From Nitrospirota bacterium (GTDB lineage: Bacteria; Nitrospirota; Thermodesulfovibrionia; JACRGW01), in NCBI GenBank assembly GCA_016212195.1, contig JACRGW010000077.1:1-20972 (forward strand): a DNA stretch of 20,972 nucleotides, written 5' to 3'. Both the position numbers and the translations under genes were made by a program. Within the stretch, counting starts at the first letter, position 1. Every line of letters starts with the position of its first letter. Below, piece after piece: positions 14,328 to 20,972 of this stretch. Below the pieces are notes generated by a model. The model was not told the origin of the DNA. It made no database searches and saw nothing but the letters and a program-made list of their open reading frames with translations.

Positions 14328-15482
14328 TCATGCTCCCTTTCCAAAGGGACATAACGGATATCTGCATTCTTCACAGGCCATGCATAATCCTCCATGGCCG
14401 AGTTCTGCAAGTTCTTTCCTTCCGATCTTTTCACCTGCAAGCACCCTCGGAAGGATAAGATCAAAGATTGTAATTTTGCTATACATACCACAGGCAGGGA
14501 TGCCGAGGATGGGGATGCGTTCGGAGTTTTGAGTTATGAGTTTTGAGTTACTTAAACTCTGAACTCTGAACTTTGAACTCTTAACTATTTCAAGGTACGC
14601 TACTAGGAACATGGCTCCTGGAAGTACCGCAGAACCATATATCATATCTGTTGCCCCGAGCTTTCTTATTGCAAACCGAGTTACATCATCAGGGTCAACC
14701 GACATACCTCCGGTTGTTATAAGCAGATCAGCCCCAGCATCTATTAATTCCCTTAGCCTTGCCTTTATAAATGACTCGTCGTCAGGTGCATAATATACCC
14801 CTATAATTCCGCCTCCAAATGCTTCAATTTTTTTCTTAATAACAGGTGCGAAGGCATCCTTTATCTTTCCATGATAGACCTCATTTCCTGTTATAACAAT
14901 ACCTGCCTTTGACTTCCTCAATTCTTTAACCTCTATCACTCCCTGACCCTTGCCCCCCAACCCCTGGCTCTTAGCTATTCTAACTGCCTCCTGAATAACT
15001 TCTGTCTTAACAACGAGGGGTATTGCCCTCGTTCCGGCAATAACCTCTCCTGCCTTTACCATGGAATTATTGTGCAAAGTAGCACACATGACATCTCCGA
15101 GCATATTGAACTGTAATAATGCATCTTTATCCACCTTAAGGATACCGTCCTTCCCTGCTATTAGGTTAATTCTCCCCTCAACCGGTTCACCGCTTAGTTT
15201 TACCCCATCCCCTGCAAGGGCATTAGCAATGGCATAGGCCGCATCATTTTCATGGATCTCATCAGGGCTTATCTCAAGGACATAAAGATTCTCTTTTCCT
15301 AACCTTAAAAGATGATTTATATCTTCTTCTTTAATAATATGTCCCTTCCTGAACGCCCTGCCTTTGAATTCATCTTTTCGTATTTCTGTAATATCGTGTG
15401 CTAAAACCATCCCTATCGCCTCATTTACAGGAATTGTTTTCAGCCCTACCCTGTTCTTCTCCTCATTCTGAACATTACACAT
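14328..15482 (-). CDS. Molybdopterin-binding (MoeA/MogA-domain) protein with C-terminal Cys cluster and repeat-encoded insert
   Basis: A 384-aa protein with an N-terminal region like MoeA and a MoaB/Mog-type molybdopterin-binding domain (about 175-350). That domain contains AGIVITGNEVYHGKI, the loop LLITTGGMSVDPDDVTR and IPILGIPACGMYSK. The C-terminus has CMACEECRYPLCPFGK, a cysteine group likely to bind Zn or Fe-S. Such proteins act in molybdenum/tungsten cofactor insertion or sensing; the exact role is unknown. The start is ATG 15482, preceded by AGAAGGAG with 8 nt spacing. The longer frame's ATG at 15509 lies inside a dispersed repeat. Residues about 300-321 (VKSSKFRVQSLSNSKLITQN) come from a GAGTTNN repeat placed between the TTGG loop and IPILG. 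The ModE-like and FmdE-like genes lie upstream, supporting a Mo/W role. Confidence 0.88.
   Translation of the reverse strand: MCNVQNEEKNRVGLKTIPVNEAIGMVLAHDITEIRKDEFKGRAFRKGHIIKEEDINHLLRLGKENLYVLEISPDEIHENDAAYAIANALAGDGVKLSGEPVEGRINLIAGKDGILKVDKDALLQFNMLGDVMCATLHNNSMVKAGEVIAGTRAIPLVVKTEVIQEAVRIAKSQGLGGKGQGVIEVKELRKSKAGIVITGNEVYHGKIKDAFAPVIKKKIEAFGGGIIGVYYAPDDESFIKARLRELIDAGADLLITTGGMSVDPDDVTRFAIRKLGATDMIYGSAVLPGAMFLVAYLEIVKSSKFRVQSLSNSKLITQNSERIPILGIPACGMYSKITIFDLILPRVLAGEKIGRKELAELGHGGLCMACEECRYPLCPFGKGA
14520..14585 (-). repeat. Second GAGTTNN heptad palindrome, in frame in the MoeA-like gene
   Basis: The plus strand shows four GAGTT heptads (14524-14549), a 5-nt centre, then AACTCTGAACTCTG-type complementary heptads to 14587, giving an imperfect hairpin. 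It is 66 bp / 22 codons and keeps the frame open, like the copy in amrS. Both copies share GTTCGGAGTT and lie in the same orientation relative to their host genes. Confidence 0.85.
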
Positions 15483-15503
15483 GATGATATCTCCTTCTCT
15501 GAC

Positions 15504-15597
15504 TGTCATTCTGAGCGAAGCGAAGAATCTCGGTGTTTCGCCTTTTTTGAGATTCTTCGGGGTTCCTTCATTTCCTTCAGGACCCCTCAGAATGACA
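15504..15597. repeat. 94-bp MITE-like element with perfect 12-bp terminal inverted repeats
   Basis: Ends are TGTCATTCTGAG (15504-15515) and CTCAGAATGACA (15586-15597), perfect complements. A second inner pair GAAGAATCTC (15522-15531) / GAGATTCTTC (15549-15558) makes a nested hairpin. The element occupies nearly the whole gap between the ModE-like stop (15599) and the MoeA-like start (15482). This CATTCTGAGCGAAGCGAAGAATC type is a known dispersed repeat in diverse bacterial genomes. No transposase is present. Confidence 0.85.
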
Positions 15598-15598
15598 C

Positions 15599-15976
15599 CT
15601 AAAACCTTTTCTTCCTAACAGCCTCTTCACCAAATATTTTCCTGAACCTCTCATCCACTAATTTCCTTATACCATTTTCCATCATTTCATACTTCCTTAT
15701 AAACTCCCTCGCCTCTTTTGTTAGAACAGCTCCTCCACCGTTTTTACCTCCAGCATGTCTTTCAACAAGCTTGATCCCGAGCCTTTCCTCCATTGCCTTT
15801 ATATAACTCCATGCTTTTCGGTAAGAAATGTTTATCTCCTTCGCAGCCCTGTTTATCGAACCGTATGTTTCTATTGCCTGGAGAAGAAACCTCCTCCCTC
15901 TGCCAAATACTGGTTCTCCGTCAATCTCTATCCACAGTTTTGATTTTATATCCATACCGCTATGACTTTTTTGCAT
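15599..15976 (-). CDS. ModE-like winged-helix regulator (N-terminal domain only)
   Basis: A 125-aa protein with the LysR-like winged HTH of ModE: LLQAIETYGSINRAAKEINI, then SYRKAWSYIKAMEERLGIKLVER, followed by the wing with Gly-rich GGKNGGGAVLT. It lacks the C-terminal TOBE/Mop domains that bind molybdate in E. coli ModE, so it either senses metal through another protein or is not metal-responsive. The position between FmdE-like and MoeA-like genes makes it the probable local regulator of Mo/W-related genes. ATG 15976 has no clear Shine-Dalgarno; Met8 is an alternative start. The stop codon lies 2 bp from the end of the repeat at 15504-15597, so the natural C-terminus may have been trimmed by its insertion. 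Confidence 0.87.
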   Translation of the reverse strand: MQKSHSGMDIKSKLWIEIDGEPVFGRGRRFLLQAIETYGSINRAAKEINISYRKAWSYIKAMEERLGIKLVERHAGGKNGGGAVLTKEAREFIRKYEMMENGIRKLVDERFRKIFGEEAVRKKRF

Positions 15977-15993
15977 AACGCTTTTTAAAAAAA

Positions 15994-16620
15994 TTATTCT
16001 CCGGTAAGTTTCACTTCATGAAGCCTGCAGGAAGAAACTCCCTCTGTTCTATAGTATCCACCGTCTGCACAGGGCTTGCAGAGTATTTTACCTTCACGAT
16101 AGATCTCCCTCATATCCTGGACATACTCACCACAGAGATCGCATTTTATCCTTCTTAAGGGTCTGCCAGGCATATCTTCAGGCTTTAACTCAACATTTAT
16201 TTCCATTACATCAAAGAGTTCTTTATCTGACATTACCTTATATGCCTCAAGCTGTGCTGTATACTTATTTTTGATCTCAGGAAAACATTCCTTTGCCTTC
16301 TCCCTCGCATCTTCCTTCGCAATAACCCTGATAGCCTGGCCTGTCTTAAGATTAAGAAATGCTGCTGCCATCTTACCATAATCAACGAATTTCATAGTCC
16401 TCCTGCCGAGGCTACATCCTGTTACAGACTGAACCGCATCAGTGGCACACCTGTCCATCTCAACAAAGACAATGATATTCTTTTTATCTTTGCCCTTCGG
16501 GTCTTCTATACCTATCTCCTTAAGCCCTAGCATAGACATCTTTACACCAAGTACCTGTCCAGGACATATATGTCCGTGGGTTTTTACTGATTCGTTAAGC
16601 AACCTTTCAAAATCTTCCAT
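15994..16620 (-). CDS. FmdE-family protein with C-terminal zinc ribbon
   Basis: A 208-aa protein of the FmdE family, named after a gene in the molybdenum formylmethanofuran dehydrogenase operon of methanogens and common near Mo/W enzymes in bacteria. The N-terminal domain has the signature HGHICPGQVLGVKM (15-28) and a second conserved Cys region MDRCATDAVQSVTGCSLGRR. The C-terminal domain has a treble-clef-like zinc ribbon (CDLC...CKPC) and a further SSCR near the end. ATG 16620 is preceded by GAGGG. It is the first gene of the minus-strand run and lies 17 bp from the ModE-like gene. Biochemical function is not established; a metal or cofactor handling role is inferred. Confidence 0.9.
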   Translation of the reverse strand: MEDFERLLNESVKTHGHICPGQVLGVKMSMLGLKEIGIEDPKGKDKKNIIVFVEMDRCATDAVQSVTGCSLGRRTMKFVDYGKMAAAFLNLKTGQAIRVIAKEDAREKAKECFPEIKNKYTAQLEAYKVMSDKELFDVMEINVELKPEDMPGRPLRRIKCDLCGEYVQDMREIYREGKILCKPCADGGYYRTEGVSSCRLHEVKLTGE

Positions 16621-16732
16621 ATCTGTCCCTCACTATAGCAATGATTTTTACCGCTGTCAAGGGTCATTCCAATTTGATTCCCATTGCCTCCTATGTCATA
16701 ATCTTCTATAATCTCTCACATAGGAAAATCCG

Positions 16733-17218
16733 ATGAGATTTGTTGTCCATGAGCATAAGGCAAGACAACTCCACTACGACTTTCGTCTCGAAATGGGTGG
16801 CGTTCTAAAGTCTTGGGCTGTCCCCAAAGGACCATCTATGAATCCTGCGGATAAACGCCTTTCTATAATGGTGGCAGATCATCCAGTCGAGTATTTAGAC
16901 TTTGAAGGGATCATCCCTGAAGGGAACTATGGAGCAGGTCCAGTTATTGTATGGGATACATGCCAATATGAACCACTGGATGAAGAAGACCTCATAAAGG
17001 GAATTGAGAAAGGCAGGCTGAGTTTTAACCTATCAGGAAAGAAACTCAAAGGCGCATTCACCCTCGCATTGATGAAAGGTAGGAGAACAATGAAGGAATG
17101 GCTCCTTATGAAGAAGAGAGACGAATTCTCTGAGCCATTCTTTACCCTAAAGACAGAACTTACAGTGAATAGACTTTCAAAACTTGAGGAAAGAATTCCA
17201 CCTTGCGAAACAGAATGA
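16733..17218 (+). CDS. Stand-alone LigD-type 3'-phosphoesterase domain protein
   Basis: A 161-aa protein equal to the phosphoesterase module of bacterial NHEJ ligase LigD, which trims 3'-phosphates and 3'-ribonucleotides from DNA ends. The signature FVVHEHKARQLHYDFRLEM gives the Mn-binding and catalytic residues H8, H14, D16 and R18. KSWAVPKGPS, DHPVEYLDFEG and IPEGNYGAGPVIVWD follow as in the family. No ligase, polymerase or Ku domain is attached or adjacent, so it is a solo PE enzyme. ATG 16733 has AGGAAAA upstream. It is a single-gene unit, divergent from the FmdE-like gene and convergent with the thioredoxin gene. The signature begins right at the start codon, without the longer N-terminal segment of LigD. 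Confidence 0.92.
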   Translation: MRFVVHEHKARQLHYDFRLEMGGVLKSWAVPKGPSMNPADKRLSIMVADHPVEYLDFEGIIPEGNYGAGPVIVWDTCQYEPLDEEDLIKGIEKGRLSFNLSGKKLKGAFTLALMKGRRTMKEWLLMKKRDEFSEPFFTLKTELTVNRLSKLEERIPPCETE

Positions 17219-17237
17219 ATTTTTTACTGTATAGCTT

Positions 17238-17771
17238 TTATTTGAGCAGGTTTTCTATAAAACTCAAAGACTCAGGGCTATCCCACACCCCTCCTCCAAT
17301 ATGTCTTTTCTTTACGATTCCTTCTTTATCAATGATATAGGTCTCAGGCACACCTGTTACTCCATATGAATAAGAGATCTGATTACCTTTATCTAAAAGA
17401 ACAGGCATTGTAAACCCATTTGCCTTCATATACGCCATTGCCTTTTCAGGGGACTCTCTGTAAAGTATTGTAATCATCTGGAATGGCCTTTCTTTCATTT
17501 TCTCATAGAGCCTCTGTATAGAAGGCATCTCTATTCTGCATTCTTTGCACCAGGAAGCCCAGAAGTTAATGAATACGACCTTCCCCTTCAGATCAGAAGA
17601 CTTCCATATCTTTGAAGGATTTTTTCCGTTTGGGTCAATCTCAGGCAATTCAAATTCAGGTGCCTTTACCCCGACAGCAATAATAACCCTCTGTACCCTG
17701 TCTTCCTTAGGTATAATAAAAAGAACTAATCCTCCAAAAATAAGAAGTACTATTATTATTATCTGTTTCAT
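17238..17771 (-). CDS. TlpA/ResA-like membrane-anchored thioredoxin
   Basis: A 177-aa periplasmic thiol-disulfide oxidoreductase held by an N-terminal membrane anchor (IIIIVLLIFGGLVLFIIP, 4-21). The thioredoxin fold spans about 34-175, with VFINFWASWCKECRIEMP containing the active site C75-K-E-C78 and the cis-Pro loop TGVPETYIID. TlpA/ResA proteins usually reduce apocytochrome c cysteines or other periplasmic disulfides. No cytochrome c maturation gene is next to it, so the client is unknown. The start ATG 17771 has only a weak Shine-Dalgarno. It is a second periplasmic redox protein in this window, besides the DsbC-like selenoprotein candidate 6 kb away. Confidence 0.93.
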   Translation of the reverse strand: MKQIIIIVLLIFGGLVLFIIPKEDRVQRVIIAVGVKAPEFELPEIDPNGKNPSKIWKSSDLKGKVVFINFWASWCKECRIEMPSIQRLYEKMKERPFQMITILYRESPEKAMAYMKANGFTMPVLLDKGNQISYSYGVTGVPETYIIDKEGIVKKRHIGGGVWDSPESLSFIENLLK

Positions 17772-17843
17772 TTTAGTTACTTATATATATTATTCTAACA
17801 TAATTCTTTTAAAAATCTAATAGGGTTTTTAACAAATAATCTG

Positions 17844-18098
17844 TTAGGACTCTAATTCCCGTCTTTTTCTTGTAAATTCTTCCGTATCTATTTCTCCCCT
17901 GGCATATCTCTTTTTAAGGATATCAAGGGCTGTTTCTTCTCTGGGAGAAGTAGTTATTCTTCCACCAGCAATGACTTTAACAAGGTAGATTATCCCCAAG
18001 ATCAATAGCACCCAGAAGAGGACCATCAGGATTGGTCCGAACCATTCCCAGCCCATACCATATCCATACATCCAATCTCCACCCATCCAGTTACGCAT
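17844..18098 (-). CDS. Small SHOCT-domain membrane protein
   Basis: An 84-aa protein with a Trp/Gly/Met-rich N-terminus (WMYGYGMGWEW), one membrane helix (about 21-45, PILMVLFWVLLILGIIYLVKVI) and a C-terminal SHOCT motif (about 56-83, ALDILKKRYARGEIDTEEFTRKR). SHOCT segments occur at the ends of many small membrane proteins and are thought to mediate oligomerisation; function is unknown. ATG 18098 has a very strong Shine-Dalgarno, AAAAGGAGGAG. It is separated from the TlpA-like gene by 72 nt, and its leader carries an inverted repeat (18123-18147). Confidence 0.88.
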   Translation of the reverse strand: MRNWMGGDWMYGYGMGWEWFGPILMVLFWVLLILGIIYLVKVIAGGRITTSPREETALDILKKRYARGEIDTEEFTRKRRELES

Positions 18099-18122
18099 GA
18101 TATCTCCTCCTTTTAATTTTGA

Positions 18123-18147
18123 CTGGACTTAAAATTAGGCAGTCCAG
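18123..18147. repeat. Inverted repeat upstream of the SHOCT gene
   Basis: CTGGACT (18123-18129) and AGTCCAG (18141-18147) are perfect complements around an 11-nt AT-rich spacer. The repeat lies 25 bp before the SHOCT gene start. It could be an operator or a leader hairpin. The rest of the 18099-18349 gap is AT-rich with nothing I can assign. Confidence 0.5.
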
Positions 18148-18349
18148 CTCTAAGATACAGGATAATATTCTATATATCTTTAGGTAAAAGAACTTCCTTA
18201 AATTAACGCATAGGCCTTTTAGAATATTTTCTACAATCAGAGATTGCCCAGAATAAATAAGATGCACATGATATACTATTAAATTATACCAAAGAATTGT
18301 GAAGAAGTAATGAATAGATTATTAAGAATTAATAATTATTTACTTTCCT

Positions 18350-19120
18350 CTACCTACTTTTATAAAACAGAACCCCGATACCCATTGTAACCATAACCAC
18401 ACTCAACATCTGCCCCATTGTGAAGATCCCAAGAATGAATCCAAGTTGTGGGTCTGGTTCTCTGAAGAACTCCACAAAAAATCTGAACAGTCCGTATAGA
18501 ATAAGGAATAATGAAGAGAGGATGCCTGATCTGAATCCTCTACCCTTCAATGTCCATAAGATTACAAAAAGCAGAACACCCTCTAAAAAGAATTCATAAA
18601 GCTGTGACGGGTGGCGTGGAAGAGGGCCTCCTTCAGGAAAAACCATCGCCCATGAGACATCTGTGACCCTGCCAAAAAGCTCTCCGTTTATAAAATTTGC
18701 GAGTCTTCCGAGGCCAAGTCCAATAGGCGCAGTAACGACAACAAGGTCAGAGACCTGCCAGAAATCCAGCCTGAACTTTCTACAAAAAAGAATACCTGCA
18801 ACAATACTCCCGATTAAACCTCCATGAAAGGACATTCCTCCATGCCAGAATGTAAATATTTCGAGCGGATTTTTGAGATAGTAACCGAGATTATAAAAGA
18901 TTATATAACCGAGCCTTGCACCTGCAAGGAGACCAATGATAAGAAATGAATAGAGAGAATCGATGTCTTTAACATTCAGGGCTATCTTCTTTTTCTTTAC
19001 CTGATATCTGACAAGGAGATACGAAAACGCAAATCCAATAAGATACATCACCCCATACCATCTGACAGATAGAGGGCCGATTTTAATAATAACAGGATCT
19101 ATGTTCGGGAATGGGGCCAT
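18350..19120 (-). CDS. lgt: Prolipoprotein diacylglyceryl transferase Lgt
   Basis: An inner-membrane enzyme that moves diacylglycerol from phosphatidylglycerol to the lipobox cysteine of prolipoproteins, the first step of lipoprotein maturation. The 256-aa protein has about seven hydrophobic helices. Family motifs are RWYGVMYLIGF near the N-terminus, HGGMSFHGG (93-101), the Lgt signature GRLANFINGELFGR (138-151) and HPSQLYE. The small lipoprotein at 2451 would be one of its substrates. ATG 19120 has only a weak upstream purine stretch. It appears to be its own transcription unit, with no lspA or lnt nearby. Confidence 0.97.
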   Translation of the reverse strand: MAPFPNIDPVIIKIGPLSVRWYGVMYLIGFAFSYLLVRYQVKKKKIALNVKDIDSLYSFLIIGLLAGARLGYIIFYNLGYYLKNPLEIFTFWHGGMSFHGGLIGSIVAGILFCRKFRLDFWQVSDLVVVTAPIGLGLGRLANFINGELFGRVTDVSWAMVFPEGGPLPRHPSQLYEFFLEGVLLFVILWTLKGRGFRSGILSSLFLILYGLFRFFVEFFREPDPQLGFILGIFTMGQMLSVVMVTMGIGVLFYKSR

Positions 19121-19329
19121 TAACTACTCTTTTCTTTGATCGTTATTTAGGATATTTGGAAACTATAATTTTTTTCATTCAATGTGCTATATACCCTGTA
19201 ATATTTAAGGTGTATTTTGCCTTCATTCTACTAATATTTTAAACGAATTTTAACATTAATGCCTCATATTTTACATTATACTCTGTGTGAAATCTATCCT
19301 TGCTCAAAATTTTGTGGTAGTATTAAATT

Positions 19330-19422
19330 ATGCCAAAGGTCTATATAGGAACAAGCGGAAACGATGCCTGTGGGTATGCTGTGGAGAATGCCTTAACATT
19401 AAAGGGTTTGGTAGGGAAATGA
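19330..19422 (+). pseudogene. Possible 5' remnant of a DUF72-family gene
   Basis: The frame from ATG 19330 reads MPKVYIGTSGNDACGY and ends after 30 codons at TGA 19420-19422. DUF72 proteins characteristically begin MxKxYIGTSG followed by W/F-Y. Ten N-terminal residues match and then similarity stops, as expected if the rest of the gene was deleted. No Shine-Dalgarno is seen. The match is short and could be chance. Confidence 0.3.
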
Positions 19423-19435
19423 AGAATCAACCTTA

Positions 19436-19508
19436 TAGGACAGCCGAGACGGCTGTCCTACCGGTGTGATAGAAAACAATCATTAGTAGGACAGGCGTCC
19501 CGCCTGTC
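19436..19508. repeat. Pair of GGACAG hairpin repeats upstream of polX
   Basis: Hairpin 1 is TAGGACAGCCG-AGA-CGGCTGTCCTA (19436-19460, perfect 11-bp stem). Hairpin 2 is GACAGGCG-TCC-CGCCTGTC (19490-19508, perfect 8-bp stem), and both begin with TAGGACAG or GTAGGACAG. The two are variants of one unit, with compensating changes in the stems. They lie 17-90 bp before the polX start and could affect its expression. No T-run follows, so they are not classical terminators. Confidence 0.75.
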
Positions 19509-19524
19509 AGAAGAGTGATCTCGG

Positions 19525-20972
19525 ATGAAGAACCAGGAAGTTGTAAAGGTATTTAATGACATAGCCGATATCCTCGAAATAAAAGGAGAAAACCTCTTCA
19601 GAATCAGGGCATACAGGAAGGCTGCACAGAATATCGAGAGCCTACCACAAGACCTCGATTCCATGATAGAAAAAAAGGCACTCGAAGAAATCCCCGGAAT
19701 AGGAAAAGACCTCGCACAGAAAATCGAAGAGATAATTTCAACCGGTAGCCTCAAGTTCTATGAAGACCTTAAGAAGGAGATACCTGAAGGACAGGTTGAA
19801 CTCCTCTCTGTACCAAGCCTCGGTCCAAAGACAGCAAAACTCCTTTACGATAAACTCCGGATTAAGAATATAGAAGAACTCGAGGAAGCTGCCAAGTCCC
19901 ATAAACTCCTTAAAGTAGCTGGTATCAGGGAAAAGACTGAGCAAAACATACTTAGAGGAATCGAGATGCTCAAAAGAGGGAAGGAGAGACAACCTCTCGG
20001 GAGGGTTCTTCCTATGGCTGATGAAATAGTCAATGCCCTCGAGGCTTCTAAGAATGTGAGGAGGGTAAGTCTTGCTGGAAGCCTGAGAAGGATGAAGGAT
20101 ACGATAAAGGATATCGATATACTCGCCACATCTCAGAATCCTGCAAAGGCGATGAAGACCTTTGTTAATCTACCACAGGTGAAGGAAATTCTTGCAAGGG
20201 GAATTACTAAATCGAGCATTGTAACAAATGCAGGAATCCAGGTTGACTTAAGAGTCGTTGAGGAGGATTCCTTTGGTGCAGCCCTCGCATATTTCACAGG
20301 CTCTAAAGCCCATAACATAAGACTCAGGGAGATGGCTATGAAGAGGGGACTAAAGATAAATGAGTATGGGGTATTTGATGAGAAAACAGATAAGAAGATA
20401 GCAGGGAAAGAAGAAAAAGATATCTACAGGGTACTTGACCTCCCCTATATCCACCCAGAACTCAGGGAAGACATGGGAGAGATAGAAGCAGCGATTAAGG
20501 GTGACCTCCCCAAATTAGTAAAGATTAAGGATATAAAAGGTGACCTCCATGTACACTCTAAATGGTCTGATGGCTCCCATACACTTGAGGAACTGGCACT
20601 TGTTGCAAGAGAAAGGGGATATGAGTATTTAGCCATAACGGATCACTCAAAGTCTTTGGGAATCGCAAGGGGGCTTACAAAAGAGGCCCTTCTTGAAATG
20701 AAAAAGGAAGTAATATCGCTGAATAAGAGGTTAAGGGGTGTGAGGCTCTTAGCAGGGACAGAGGTAAATATTAGGTCAGATGGTACGATAGATTATCCCG
20801 ATGATGTTCTATCAAAACTTGATATAGTAGTTGCTGCCGTCCATTCTGGTTTCAGACAGGGTAAGGAACAGATGACTATGAGGATAGTCAGGGCTATGAG
20901 GAGTCCCTTTATCCATATAATAGCACATCCCACAGGGAGGCTTCTTGGCGAAAGAGAGGGCTATGAATTAGA
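19525..20972 (+). CDS. polX: DNA polymerase/3'-5' exonuclease PolX (partial, C-terminus beyond window)
   Basis: A family X DNA polymerase with a PHP nuclease domain, used in base-excision or gap-filling repair. 482 codons are visible of about 570-580. An 8-kDa-like N-domain with helix-hairpin-helix segments (IPGIGKDLAQKI near 55; VPSLGPKTAKLL near 95) is followed by the nucleotidyl-transferase palm. The palm has GSLRR (185-189), catalytic D196/D198 in DIDIL and D241 in QVDLR. The PHP domain begins with GDLHVHSKWSDG (D340, H342, H344), then ITDHSKS, EVNI and AHPTGR. ATG 19525 has a weak purine-rich leader and follows the hairpin repeats by 16 bp. Confidence 0.96.
   Translation, partial: MKNQEVVKVFNDIADILEIKGENLFRIRAYRKAAQNIESLPQDLDSMIEKKALEEIPGIGKDLAQKIEEIISTGSLKFYEDLKKEIPEGQVELLSVPSLGPKTAKLLYDKLRIKNIEELEEAAKSHKLLKVAGIREKTEQNILRGIEMLKRGKERQPLGRVLPMADEIVNALEASKNVRRVSLAGSLRRMKDTIKDIDILATSQNPAKAMKTFVNLPQVKEILARGITKSSIVTNAGIQVDLRVVEEDSFGAALAYFTGSKAHNIRLREMAMKRGLKINEYGVFDEKTDKKIAGKEEKDIYRVLDLPYIHPELREDMGEIEAAIKGDLPKLVKIKDIKGDLHVHSKWSDGSHTLEELALVARERGYEYLAITDHSKSLGIARGLTKEALLEMKKEVISLNKRLRGVRLLAGTEVNIRSDGTIDYPDDVLSKLDIVVAAVHSGFRQGKEQMTMRIVRAMRSPFIHIIAHPTGRLLGEREGYEL

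Larger units (their letters stand above)
19121..19524. other. 404-bp gap between lgt and polX: AT-rich, hairpin repeats, possible gene remnant
   Basis: The left part (19121-19320) is AT-rich with no gene and no promoter I would defend for the minus-strand lgt. A short plus-strand frame at 19330-19422 resembles a DUF72 start. Two related GGACAG hairpins occupy 19436-19508, just before polX. Confidence 0.6.

Noticed and set aside
15483..15509. N-terminal extension of the MoeA-like protein from ATG 15509
   Set aside because: That ATG belongs to the terminal inverted repeat of a dispersed element; ATG 15482 has the Shine-Dalgarno.
19287..19469. Plus-strand 60-aa ORF before polX
   Set aside because: It runs into the hairpin repeat and resembles nothing; the overlapping 19330 frame is the more meaningful one.

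Overview
The window looks like a chromosomal segment of a moderately AT-rich, Gram-negative bacterium with an anaerobic style of metabolism. LPS-export permeases (LptF/LptG), Lgt and a prepilin peptidase show an outer membrane, lipoproteins and type IV pilus or type II secretion machinery. An FmdE / ModE-like / MoeA-like gene group and a radical-SAM AmrS enzyme point to anaerobic Mo/W metabolism. Gene content and codon style fit Nitrospirota (Thermodesulfovibrionia-like) or Desulfobacterota, but no marker in the window fixes the phylum. UGA is an ordinary stop codon here (lptF, nusA, the LigD-PE gene, the Fis-like gene and the MoeA-like gene all end in TGA).

Layout. 1-2055 (minus): lptF then lptG, overlapping as ATGA; lptG runs off the left edge. 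2127-2770 (plus): a sigma70-type promoter, a cold-shock protein, a tiny Pro/Ala/Glu-rich lipoprotein and two intrinsic terminators. 2839-7104 (plus): rimP-nusA-recG, with recG overlapping nusA, then a small coiled-coil protein. 7118-11400 (plus): prepilin peptidase, PAS sensor kinase and sigma54-type response regulator (a PilD-PilS-PilR-like set), followed by a periplasmic DsbC-like protein. 11467-16620 (minus): FmdE-like, ModE-like and MoeA-like genes, then amrS, a CMD-family protein, a Fis-like HTH protein and an ABC ATPase. 16733-17218 (plus): a stand-alone LigD-type 3'-phosphoesterase. 17238-19120 (minus): TlpA-like thioredoxin, SHOCT membrane protein, lgt. 19525-end (plus): polX, cut by the right edge.

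The main find is the DsbC-like gene at 10597-11400. It is split by one in-frame TGA (11050-11052) exactly where the first cysteine of the catalytic CPYC motif belongs. The reading frame on both sides is intact and DsbC-like. A perfect 7-bp stem with an AGGA loop begins 15 nt after the TGA, with the geometry of a bacterial SECIS element. The most economical reading is a selenocysteine-containing DsbC (U152-P-Y-C155).

The second find is a pair of related 66-bp (22-codon) inserts made of GAGTTNN heptads arranged as imperfect palindromes. They sit in frame inside two neighbouring enzymes (AmrS and the MoeA-like protein). Three further MITE-like or hairpin repeats lie between genes at 14088-14240, 15504-15597 and 19436-19508. 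One of them placed a false upstream ATG in front of the MoeA-like gene.
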